Positions 54,090-64,000 of a stretch of 64,000 bases of DNA are shown piece after piece (the first letter of the stretch is position 1; each line of letters opens with the position of its first letter). This stretch comes from Theobroma cacao. Lineage: Eukaryota; Streptophyta; Magnoliopsida; Malvales; Malvaceae. The DNA lies in assembly GCF_000208745.1 (NCBI RefSeq), contig NC_030852.1, positions 29,285,801 to 29,349,800 on the forward strand. The letters are read 5' to 3'. The translations under genes and the position numbers were made by a program. Under the pieces are notes generated by a model. It ran no database searches and was not told the origin of the DNA. It saw nothing but the letters and a program-made list of their open reading frames with translations.

Positions 54090-54370
54090 AAAATAAAAAG
54101 AGAGACGTTGAGCGTTGGGCGGGGACCCAACGCACGGAAAGCGCGGAAGGACGAGGAGGTTCGTTGGCCAACCGAACATCTGGCGCTATCAACGGGGAGC
54201 CTTCCTACTCCCACGTGTCGTCTCGTGAGAGATCTTGTTATTTTAGTCCGTCCGACCCTTGACTGCTCTTCTAATCACCCGCCATTCACAGAATGCCACG
54301 TTTTTAAGTCTCGGGACGGAGAGCTATGGGTCGACGTGGAAATAAACGACAAATGACGGCGTCAACTTCC
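54090..54370 (+). promoter_or_regulatory. GC-rich island with G-box/ABRE-like motifs upstream of the reticulon gene
   Basis: This block has far higher GC than its surroundings (for example GCGTTGGGCGGGGACC). It carries CCACGTGTCG (54211-54220, a G-box/ABRE), CCACGTTT (54297-54304) and GACGTGG (54333-54339), all ACGT-core bZIP sites. It lies 0.7-0.95 kb upstream of the RTNLB ATG. It may be a distal promoter element or a lost first exon; no gene is supported. Confidence 0.4.
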
Positions 54371-55044
54371 AGACGCCGGTCTTGTAACTAACCAACCAAC
54401 CGGTAATTAATGAATTGATGGAGGGTAAATATGTTTACCCTCTTCAATGTTTTAAAGTGACAGCTTGATCCATTACGAGTTACTACGGTCGTATATAAAT
54501 TAATTTTCTTTAACATAGATAAACGATTCAATATTCCCGAAAAAGAACATTCATAGGCTGATGAGTATTGGCCCTGATATTTAGGAGTAAATCTTTCAAA
54601 TTATTGAATTTTTTTAATAAAAAATTATAATAGTTTATTTATTCCAATCTTATATTTTAAATTTTAATTTTTAATGATAATGTGATCATTTTGTTTGATA
54701 TTAGATCATTATTTACAAATTTACCATATGTTAAAAACTTCAAAACATTAAAATGGCAATCAAAATTAGGCAGGACAAAAAAAATTGGCAGGCATGGCAC
54801 AGTAATCACATTGGCTGTTATAGATAATAACTCAAAATAGTCCATTTAATTAAGAAATTACAGGAGCCTGCACTTCCCTCGTTGTATGTTTTAAGGCTCG
54901 TCCTACTCCGAACCTAAGCTTCGGATTCCCATCCCCCCTCCAACGCTACAAATTTAAACGCCTCGGATTGCGTCATCTACTGCTCTTTCGCACTGCAAAA
55001 TCGGATTCACCCTCGTTTCGCACGATCCAACTCATTGAGATCCA

Positions 55045-56788
55045 ATGGCGGAGCACGAAGAGACGCTAGTGGAGAAGGTCGCCGAGGAGATCCAAGGTGA
55101 CGCCTCCTCATCCTCCTCAGATTCCGACGACGACAAGCCCTTCCACGCTGACGCACTCAAGTCCAAAGTTTATCGCCTCTTTGGCAGAGAGAAACCAATT
55201 CACCACGTCCTAGGCGCTGGAAAACGTATTCACAATATTTAAGTTTTAATCTATCTGTTTGGATTTACCATTTTTATCTACATAGATTGTGCGAAATTAA
55301 TTATCAATTGTTTTTGCGATGTTTGGTCGTTTAATTGGATGTCATTTGGTTGCATTTAATGACATGCTCTGTTTTATTAGTTGATTTTACGTGACTTTTT
55401 TCGATCATGGAATTTTTAATGTAATTTATTTCGATCAGATCCAATGCTAGTTGATTCATATTCTGACTTTGCGTACGTGTTTGATTTAGTCCAGATGCGA
55501 AATCCTTCCAAGTGATGATTTAAGCGAAATTCTGTTTATTTTTAAGTATATAATTTTTTCCCTGTTTATGAAATTTGTGAATCGTGAATGCATCATCAAT
55601 AGTTTTGAATCTGTTCTTTATTTCAGGGGAAGTTCTGTTGATTTGTTTATAGTATAATATTATAGATGAATCTTCTTTGAAAGTAAGATAAAGCTTTCCT
55701 ACATTATGATACATTAGTTTTCTATGTATTTTTCCATTCCAGAGTCATTAATTCTTAACAAAAGCTTTGGGCAGAAGAACCTGTTTCTATTGTTTATTGT
55801 CATCTTTTGTCTTAATTAGAACTTGTTTTGCAGCTGCTGATGTCTTTCTATGGAGGGACAAGAAAATTTCTGCGGGTGTGCTTGGTGGTGCAACAGCATT
55901 GTGGATTCTCTTTGAAATGCTGGAATACCATTTAATCACTCTGCTTTGCCATACATTGATACTCTCTTTAGCAATCCTTTTCTTATGGTCCAATGCCTCT
56001 ACCTTTATCAACAAGTAAGGTTTTCAAACATTCTTCATTTTGTCCTTACGATTGCATGTTCAAGCTTTATTGTAACTTAACCTTGCCTTGTGTGAAGATC
56101 TCCACCGAACATTCCAGAAGTTGTACTTCCCGAAAAGTGTGTCCTTGAAGTTGCATCTGCTCTAAGAATTGAAGTTAACCGAGCTCTGGATGTTGTGAGG
56201 GATATTGCATCTGGAAATGATTTAAAGAAGTTTCTTGGTGTATGTTAAGATTTGCCTTGCTTTCTTCTAGCACTTCTTTGCTTCTTTGGTTGTGGATTTG
56301 GTTAGACTTGCTGTAACACAAAAACTGTGAACCATTCTAGCCAATACATTTTTGCTTTTGGAAAAAAGCCACCACAAGTATAAAATGAACTAGTTATAGT
56401 TGCTGCGCCATGTTTGCGTGCTTACTAGGTATTGCTTTGCTGTTATGTTCTCTAGGTTATTGTGGGATTATGGGCTCTGTCACTCGTGGGCAATTGTTGT
56501 AACTTCTTGACACTGTTCTACATAGGTAAGGACTTTTATTATGTTCTCATACAATTAGATAGAAGGTGCTTTTATCTTTTTTTGGCTTTTATAACTGACC
56601 AAATTAAATTTTTTACAGTATTTGTTTTGCTACACACTGTGCCGGTGTTTTATGAGATATATGAGGACCAGGTCGATTCATTTTCTGAGAAGGCAATAAT
56701 TGAGATCAAGAAGCAGTATGCTGCATTTGATGAGAAGGTTCTGAGCAAGATTCCTAAAGGGCCATTGAAAGAGAAGAAGAAAGATTAG
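55045..56788 (+). CDS. Reticulon-like protein B (RTNLB), five exons
   Basis: Exons 55045-55225, 55834-56014, 56098-56239, 56456-56525 and 56619-56788 join in frame with GT-AG junctions to give 247 aa and a TAG at 56786-56788. The acidic, Ser-rich N-terminus ([14 protein letters not shown]) leads to [20 protein letters not shown] and [20 protein letters not shown], the start of the reticulon homology domain. Two long hydrophobic hairpins follow (about 73-118 and 160-205), and the protein ends in [18 protein letters not shown]. RTNLBs insert as wedges in ER membranes, curve tubules and influence receptor export and plasmodesmata. It closely resembles the Arabidopsis RTNLB1-8 clade. Length and exon layout are normal for the family. 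Confidence 0.94.
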
Positions 56789-57066
56789 AAGACATGAAGC
56801 CATTAGGTTTTTCTATATGTCCTCGAGTCCCAGTTTCTTCTTTATAATATAGGTGCACACATCCTTAGTTTTAGATCACATGCTTTTGCTTCTTTTTTTT
56901 TAAATCTATTGAGGACAACATTGAATTCCTGGCGGTTAGAAATTTGTTATTTACTTTAATCTTGTGTAGTTGAATTGAATTTAATAATTACAAGAACCTT
57001 TTGCAGATAATTTATATGGAATTATAATTACAATTATAAGAATGCTTTTGGAGTTGTCATTATAGT
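56789..57066 (+). other. 3' region of the RTNLB gene
   Basis: AT-rich 3' flank and spacer, no frame. Confidence 0.35.
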
Positions 57067-57067
57067 A

Positions 57068-57098
<31 letters not shown>
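57067..57098 (+). repeat. (ATT)n microsatellite
   Basis: About ten uninterrupted ATT/TTA triplets. Confidence 0.9.
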
Positions 57099-57249
57099 GA
57101 ATTATTATTGGTGTTTGACTTTGATAATTGTCCTAATGATGGGAAATTGTTGGCCAGCTTAGTGCAAATTCATTGCAACCTTTTGACATTAGTCCCAATT
57201 TGAAGTGTGGTTTTCTTCATGAGTTTTGAAGTTGGATTGCTTGTTTACA

Positions 57250-58115
57250 ATATGGTAACTTATGTGTAATATTTCAATAATTTATGTTACTAAAATCAAT
57301 TAAAAAGTTATTGAAAAAATATTTTAAAGGTTAAAAAAATTTACATAAAATTTCAGTAACAGTGTATGCAATATTTCAGAAATTTAAGTTATTAAAATCG
57401 TTACATTGAAAAACATTTTAAAAAAGTCAATAATTTGTATGTATATTGCAGTAACTTTAAATTACTAGAACTACACAGAAAGTTATTGGAAAGTACTTTA
57501 AAAACTATGAAATATTCATGTAATGTTTCAGTGGAAGTATTTAAAATTTCGACAACCTGGTTGGTAATAGTTCAGTAATTTAAGTTACTGGAATGACATA
57601 AAAGTTTATTAAAAAGGTATTTCAAAAGGCTTAATAATTACTAAAAATTTCAGTAATATGTATTTAATGTTTAAGCAATTCAAGTCATTAAAATCTCATT
57701 AAGAGTTACTGAAAAAGTATTTAAGGGGTATCTCAAATTTCAGTAACTTAGATTATTTCAATAACTTAAATTACGTATAACAATAGTAAATTATGTAGTT
57801 TTGATTGAAAAAAATATTTCAAGGGCTGAAGAAATATGTAGAATTTCAGTATCATGTATGTAATATTTCATTAATTTAAGTTATTAAAATCACATATAGC
57901 GTTATTTAAAAAATATTTAAAAGCTATATAAAATTACAGTAACTTATATATATATATATATGTTAGTAATTTTATATTACTAAAATTATGCAGAAAAATT
58001 GCCGAAAAAGTATTTAAAAGGTTGGAGAAAAATCTAAAATTTTAATAATTTGTATGTAATATTTTAATAACTTAAAGTTACAAAAATCACATAAAAGGCT
58101 ATTGATAAAGTATTT
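57250..58115 (+). repeat. Degenerate satellite-like tandem array, unit about 90-120 bp
   Basis: Eight or nine diverged units, each with the ordered words TTTCAGTAATTTAAGTTACT, AAAATCACATAAAAAGTTAT, TGAAAAAGTATTTAAAAGG and AAATTTCAGTAAC. Many substitutions and a few short deletions. An (AT)n run interrupts it near 57945-57962. No ORF. Confidence 0.75.
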
Positions 58116-58909
58116 AAATACATATATATATATATATATGTATATAATTCATATCTGAATTTGATTGTCATTTTCAACAAACAAAGAAGATAAAATTTGA
58201 CCCGAATTTAAAATAAATTACCAGTGGCACGGCCTAGTAGAAATTTGACCCAATTCAAAAAGATAGTGACTTGATCTGATATAACTCGAACATGATTTGT
58301 CTCAAAATCCAAAACAAAGTAAACCCATAATAATCCAAACCTAAAGTGATGGAGTTTTATCAGTTGTTCCTCTGATTCAGAAGTTGAGCGGCAACCTAGT
58401 ACTGGACGCTCACTGACGTGATGATGCTCACTCGCTCACCCCTGAAAATAAGCCACCAACCGGTAAGAAGCAACAAATGATGAGATTGAGTCGGATCACT
58501 GCCGTGATCCTCGTACGGACACCAGCAAATACCATGTTGAGATAAACGAAGCACAAAAATGTTTTGATCTATTTATCTCCTCGAAATCCTAGGTTATGTT
58601 CTCAGCAACCAAACGTCTGACCAATCTAAGCTGAAGATCTTCGGTTTCCATCTTAAGCTGATCAATCTAAACAGTACATTACAACCATCAATCAAAATCA
58701 CACAGAAAGAAACACAATATTCACAACCTTTTCTCTTAAATTAAATTTACTGTATGTAAGTCCATTCTCAACAAAATGATATTTACAGATAGTTACGTTC
58801 TTCTGTCCTGTAGAAACTGCAAGTATATGGGGGTCTACTCCAAGGATCAAGGAAGCAGCCCATCTCTGTAGACTGTCCTCCTTTACAAGAAGATTCCACA
58901 AAAATACTT
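58116..58909. other. Spacer and 3' UTR of the F-box gene
   Basis: Contains an (AT)n tract (about 58122-58140), then mixed sequence. The part nearest 58909 is presumably the F-box gene 3' UTR. Confidence 0.4.
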
Positions 58910-61210
58910 CTAACGGATACGCTTTTTCTCATATCTACTTCTGTTTCTAGGATACGCCCATAATCTGGAAACGGGACCTTCATCTGATTCGCTATCACTA
59001 TCAGAAGATGACATCACTGATATACAACCATCCATTAAGTATTCAGCAACCTGACACATGTGGAATGCTTAGTGGACATGAAATGGAAACTGAAAAGCAG
59101 TAACTGGAATTACAAATACCTGGTGGGGTGAAACAGGCTTGATCTGCTGGCTTTCATATTTCAATTCGCACTGTCTATTAGAGCATTTCAAGTTCTTGAG
59201 CCAAACAATTGTGTTGCAATGCCCACAATATCCCCTATTGGACATTAATGTCTTCGCAAAAGAGCCTGATATTTAGAATAATTTTAAACAGCAGTAAGAT
59301 GGAAAGATGATTTGCAAGTGAAATATTCAAAAGTGTGCACCAGCAAGCTAGAGAGAGATTTTGATAGGTCTATCTATGAGAAGCTAAGTAAGAAGTTTAC
59401 AAACATTGTCTGTAGCAACATGTACAATGCATATGGTTCATTAACAAAGTTATTACACATCAAATAAGAGCCCACATTTCGCATACCTGTATATACTCTT
59501 TTAAAGGACTCTTTCCAATGAATATGGGTCTTTGTATCCCCATTCTCCTTCAAAAACATATAATCCTCTTTTACCAATCTGCTACTCTGCTGCATCTTAG
59601 TCCTTGAACAAGTTTTAGATCTGCCAAATACTGTGGTATATTGCAATTCCCATAGATGGCTATCATTTGCCGCCAAACTCCATGACCTTCAAATAGAGCA
59701 ACCAAAATGTACAAAACTAAGCAACAAATATTTTTAAGTAAATCGGTGCCAGCTGCTATCTATTACACCTCCAATTGGAAACCAGCATCAAAAGGGAGGA
59801 AAAGTTACCGGCAGACTAGTGTTACAGAGATTAAAGATTGCAAATCCAGTAAACTGAATATGTGCACAAGAACATCTTGAGGCAATTGGGCAGACACTGA
59901 AATATATAGGGAGGTAAACATGAGTAGTTTATTCAGGTTTCTACTGTGGTATTGGGCTTGTCCAAGACATATTGCAGTGAACCTATCTCAAAGTTTACCT
60001 GTTTCTTCCCTGTGTGCTCTACCGCGCCTTATATAAGCAACCTTTGCCTGCTTAAACTCTGTAACAACCAAACTCTTCTTCTGTTTTGGCAAGGCAGATT
60101 CTGCACTCTGGAGAAGGAGTTGAGCTGCTGCATTGGCACTGCGTGTCTGCATTCTAAAATTACAATAACCTTCCTAAATAAAAGCAAAATTAACAAAAAA
60201 AGAAAAGACAAATTATGAACTGCATGTGCCTGTATAATTGTGTGATGTAATAATCAACCCAAATCGAAAAGTTCTGATACAATTAATGATGTTTTGAAGC
60301 AGTCTCATTTATCATCCTTAGTCCAACCCTAACCAACAAATACTAGTTCTTAACTGTGCATGCATAGTATGAAGAAGTAATAATGTACTTGGGAATCGTT
60401 AAAAGGATTTATAGCTACTCATCCCAGTTCCTGAACACAATAGAGTATAATTCAATAAACCGAATGTTCCAACTTTGTTTAAAGCATGACCACAGACTGA
60501 ATCTCGTGCTGAAATCTTTCTTTGTTAATGCTGAGATGTTAATCTCCTAATATAAAGATACTGATGAAGCATGCATGTCATGCTTGACAGATATTGGGTG
60601 TGCCATGCGATCATCCCACATTAATCAAGTTCAGCAGAACCATTTTGAAAGCCCTTTTTTCTCCCCCAAAGACCTTCAAAATACGGTCTATCATTGATTA
60701 ATAAGTGCTCAATGTAATTCAAAATACATGTAAATTCTTGAAAGTTGGACTTATTTAGCTACACCTGAGCCAATTTCGAAAGAAATTTTATATTGCTATA
60801 ATTGAAGCTTCCAACTTTTTTCTTTCGGTGCATCTTCAAGCTTCCAACTTAACCAAAATTCATCCAAAAACCTATAAGAAACTTATGGCCACAAATTGAA
60901 CCCGAAATTAACTGGAAATGGAATGAGCACACAGAGATAGAGATGAACTAAATTATTGAAATTCATCAAAAAAAGAAAAACGAACTGGGTAGAGACAAAA
61001 TTCAGAAATTAACGAGGGGGCTTACTCAGGAAGGAGACGAAAGGCGGTGAGGGTATCTTGAAAGATGAGAGCTTGGAGATTCTTGGGGAGTTTGCCATAA
61101 GCGCCTCTGAGAATGGAGCTGAGCTCTTTACATGCAATTGGGTATTGATAGATTCTTGTCAGTGATTCTCTGAGACCTAGCTTTTGGTACCTCTCTGTCG
61201 AATTTGACAT
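58910..61210 (-). CDS. F-box protein with C-terminal Cys4 motif, six exons
   Basis: Exons (minus strand): 61026-61210, 59999-60153, 59809-59896, 59487-59686, 59120-59265, 58910-59050. All junctions are GT-AG with matching phases and give 304 aa. Residues 1-112 form a helical N-terminal region (LGLRESLTRIYQYPIACKEL; KLPKNLQALIFQDTLTAFRL). The F-box is at about 116-155: QLPQDVLVHIFSLLDLQSLI then VTLVCRSWSLAANDSHLWEL, so the protein should act as an SCF ubiquitin-ligase adaptor binding SKP1/ASK. Near the C-terminus YCGHC...LKCSNRQC is a C-x2-C-x11-C-x4-C arrangement, probably zinc-binding. A Ser/Asp-rich stretch (SSSDSDSESDEG) and a basic tail (RNRSRYEKKRIR) follow. Synteny points to Arabidopsis At5g52880 (memory). 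The substrate is unknown. The start is the ATG at 61210. Confidence 0.87.
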
Positions 61211-62419
61211 TTCTGGGAATTTTTCCACAAATTACAACATTTTGACACGGGGAATTTTGGGAGACAAGACAAAGGATTTATCGCTTCAAATTACCACAGT
61301 CGAAGAACAAAACTTTATGAAGACGACCGGACAACTGGTAGTTAAAATTTGGGCTCATTGCCTCTTTGGTTAAATTACGAAAATGGGTCCCTGAAATTTT
61401 ATCCCTTTACATTTATCTGAACTAAAACCCAAACCCTGTTTAAGTTTTTATTTTTCCTTAAAATAAAAAAAAAAAAGAAAGAAAGAGAAAAAAACAGAAA
61501 TTTGTTGAATAAGATCGAAACCCTACTTTCAAATAAACTTAAAAGATGAGAGTTTTTTTGAATAAAAAATGAAAATTTTAAAAGTGAGTTGGATTTGATT
61601 TGACAATTTGTGGTATTATAAATAATCTACATGTAAGCCAAATTATTTTGAGATAAATGAAGCGCAATCAGTATCATTTTTTTTTTAATTTTGTGATTGT
61701 TTGAACTTTAACCATTGAATTCTGTTTTTCATATTTCATTTAAAAAGAAGAAGACGAAGGAGAAACTTCTTCAAGCTTAACTTCCGACCTCGAGTCCATA
61801 ATTTGTCTAACACTTACGTCTCATCATCCCATGCATGGTTGCAGTGCAGGGTTCAGCTACGCGAAGAGCCTGTGTTATTGCATTCTTTCCTATTTGCATA
61901 GATTAAAGTCCAGGACTACAAGAAATATACCATTAAGATTATACGAGACCATTGTACAAATGCCACTGTAGAGAATGTACTTATAAACTAAAGTAGAGAA
62001 TCTCAAGCAATCCAATACAAACTCCTCCCATGTTTTGAAAGTGGAAATCCTTCGGCATTTCAAAATACCACACATTCACAGAACACAACTAAAATACCCA
62101 AAGATTGGTGGCAAATGGTTCATGGAGTGGAATACATTTGCCAAATAACCCCTTTTCTAAGCATCATGTGCAAATGCCAGATATATACTTTAAAAAGCTA
62201 TTTCACACAAACCCTACAAGAGCTCTGAGGTATTGGTCGGCATTTCTTTGTACAAGGATGCCGTGCCAGAGCTTTCCATCTTGGATGCCATACCCCATGT
62301 ATGCCTGGAAGTGGAACGACTTGCATTTTCGTTGAAGGGGCTTTCGGCATCACCAAATTTTCACATCTCTTCGTAGAGAACCCAGTTGATGAGTACATGA
62401 GATGCCTGCTTTCTATAAT
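61211..62419. other. Spacer between the F-box gene promoter and the AAA-ATPase 3' UTR
   Basis: No additional gene. The right part probably contains the 3' UTR of the AAA gene; the left part is the F-box gene promoter. Confidence 0.4.
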
Positions 62420-63642
62420 CTAAAGGAAGTAAGTTAACTGTTGCTTCTTCCTCGAACCTCCTTCTCCATACAAATCGTTCCATTGCTTCAGCTCGCCCAT
62501 TATTGATCCTTCAGAAGCAAAGCTAGCAGCAACCTACAGTGTAGCATCCAAAATAAGCATTTGGCTCTAAAAGTTCAATGTATGACCTATAGTTCAAAGT
62601 TTACCAGCCCGAAGATTATACTAACAGTTTTAGTTAGACTAGTAAGAGGATCATTATTTTTCAGCATCACTAAGTTTAGCATCTAACCTGTAAAGACAGG
62701 TGAAAACTTAAGAAAGAATTATGGTCTGAAGAAACTTGTGGGTGCATAGTAGTTCTAGATTGTGTAGCAGAGTCCAGTGACCATTAGAAGAAGTAGGGTC
62801 AACTAAAATTTTTGAAAAATTTTGGAAGAGGTTAGAGATAATTGCAAATTTAATAGCAGAAAAATGTCCTCGATTGAGCAAAAGTTCAAAGCACTCTCCC
62901 AGGAAAGCCTTTGAAGTACCAATATTGCTCTAAACAACTTAAACAACCAGCATGGCATTTTTCCCATTAAACTCTAGATGGACTAAGATCTGACTAATCG
63001 AAGACAGTTTTCAAACACCAATTTTGTGATTACCAGCAGTAACATACAAATTTGCCAAAGGGGCACACCAAGCATTTGAGGCAAAAAGAAATTATGACCA
63101 GAAATTACCTGATTCTTTGCCTGTCTCAAATCTTCCAAGTTTAAAGGCCTCAAAGTTATTACTCGTTCCTCCTTGTCCTCTTCTTTTGTTTCTGAGGCAT
63201 CTTCTGAGCTCTTGCCTGCCTCTTCTCTCTTCTTCTTTTCCTATAGTAACAGGAAGATATGGCGAAACTACTAGTAAGTAAATTGTCCAAAATTACTAGT
63301 AACAGGAAGATATGGCAAAAATCGACAATAGTTGAATTGGAAAGAGGTTTAGTAGTCACCAGATCTTTCAACCTCTCCTGCTGTATCAACTCCCTAACAG
63401 GTCGATAAGCTGCTGTCACGCACAAGTTCTGTTCCCAGTAGTTAATGCCATCAGTTGATAACAGTTAAATATAATATAATAGATGTTATGAGTTAAAATA
63501 ACAAACCTTGAGATCACTTCCACTATATCCTTCTGTCATGGTTGCAAGCTCCTTAAAGTCCAGATCTTCAACTTTCTCTTTTGCCAGTAGAGTTTTCAAA
63601 ATCAGTTCCCTGCTCTCAATGGATGGAAGGCCAACCATAATT
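62420..63642 (-). CDS. AAA-type ATPase (Spastin/katanin/MSP1-like clade), 3' exons only
   Basis: Four exons are readable: 63507-63642, 63360-63428, 63109-63240 and 62420-62533 (stop TAG at 62420-62422), all in phase with GT-AG junctions. They encode [60 protein letters not shown], an acidic/basic linker ([20 protein letters not shown]), [20 protein letters not shown], and the ending [25 protein letters not shown]. This is the end of the AAA core, the lid and the conserved C-terminal helix (Vps4_C/AAA_lid3-type) of the plant group containing At5g52882, At4g28000 and At4g24860 (memory). The Walker A and B exons lie beyond the right edge; 63643-64000 is intron. Substrate unknown. Confidence 0.92.
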
Positions 63643-64000
63643 CTGTTCAAAATGGAAGTTAAAAGAGTAAGACCAGATGCTCAGTCAAATTTTAAGCTGT
63701 CAGCATGACGGTCAATTATAATTATAGTTCTTGGTATCAAGGCGGAGACACAATAGAAAGGAACAGTACCAATCAAGTGCCAGAAAATCCTTGACAAGAA
63801 ACAAACACAGAAGGTCTAGAATAAGTCTAACAAGATGGTACATAAAATATAAACTCTCTATGAATAATAATTCAATGAAGTAAGCATTAAGAATGATGGA
63901 GGAGATTGTTCCAAACAATATTTCGGAAACCTTGATTAAATTTAATAGATACTGAAAGCTATGAGCTCAAACTCTAATCAAGTGAGGGTATGATACCCAG
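63643..64000 (-). other. Intron of the AAA-ATPase gene
   Basis: Between the acceptor at 63643-63644 and the window edge no coding exon is seen. The next exon upstream must supply the first two bases of the Arg codon completed at 63642. Confidence 0.6.

Noticed and set aside
54108..54356. 82-codon plus frame in the GC-rich island
   Set aside because: Open because of GC content; no family match; regulatory interpretation preferred.
61211..61228. Six-residue N-terminal extension of the F-box protein
   Set aside because: The codon at 61226-61228 is GTG; the first ATG in frame is at 61210.
1..64000. Search for LTR retrotransposons, tRNAs, rRNA, CRISPR and known miRNA precursors
   Set aside because: No paired long terminal repeats with primer-binding site, no cloverleaf, no spacer arrays, and none of the well-known plant miRNA sequences were seen by eye; a computed search could still find weak cases.

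Overview
This is a window of eudicot plant nuclear DNA. It is AT-rich, with protein-coding genes interrupted by GT-AG introns, long intergenic stretches full of short non-autonomous transposons, and plant-specific families (UGT88 glycosyltransferases, half-size ABCG transporters, MAKR, reticulon-like RTNLB, LEA_2/NHL proteins). From memory, the order ABCG8-like, MAKR5-like, F-box, AAA-ATPase parallels Arabidopsis At5g52860-At5g52870-At5g52880-At5g52882, so a rosid-like ancestral segment is plausible. I cannot name the species. No tRNA, rRNA, CRISPR or organellar sequence was seen.

Layout. 0.7-1.8 kb: last two coding exons of the TRAPP subunit TRAPPC1/BET5 (+). 2.3-16.9 kb: a UGT88-type UDP-glycosyltransferase cluster with two intact genes facing each other (10.1-11.6 kb + and 12.9-14.4 kb -), flanked by two relics (2.3 and 16.6 kb), with transposon debris between. 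19.6-21.4 kb: an intact single-exon ABCG half-transporter (-). 24.9-41.8 kb: seven LEA_2/NHL-type membrane-anchored genes, four intact and three broken. Three of the minus-strand copies come from a tandem duplication with a unit of about 1.6 kb. 46.1-47.5 kb: a three-exon MAKR-like kinase regulator (-). 51.0-51.6 kb: a pectin methylesterase/invertase inhibitor interrupted by an in-frame stop (-). 55.0-56.8 kb: a five-exon reticulon-like protein (+). 58.9-61.2 kb: a six-exon F-box protein with a C-terminal Cys4 motif (-). 62.4 kb to the end: the 3' exons of a Spastin/MSP1-like AAA ATPase (-).

Intergenic DNA holds: a nested hAT-like element with perfect 8-bp target duplications; at least three related elements with diverged terminal inverted repeats around internal tandem arrays (3.1-4.9, 14.6-15.9, 39-40.5 kb) plus a related array near 27 kb; a 1.4-kb element with inverted repeats of about 260-290 bp (52.6-54.0 kb); a retroposon insertion with a 15-bp target duplication (33.1-33.7 kb); and a degenerate satellite-like array (57.2-58.1 kb).

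I see no operon-like or otherwise integrated new system. The genes act in separate processes: vesicle tethering, small-molecule glucosylation, ABC transport, stress or membrane-associated LEA_2 proteins, receptor-kinase signalling, ER shaping, ubiquitin ligation and AAA remodelling. The most informative signals are the birth-and-death history of the LEA_2 and UGT88 clusters, the reconstructed exon structures, a duplicated small exon in the MAKR tail, and the transposon architecture.
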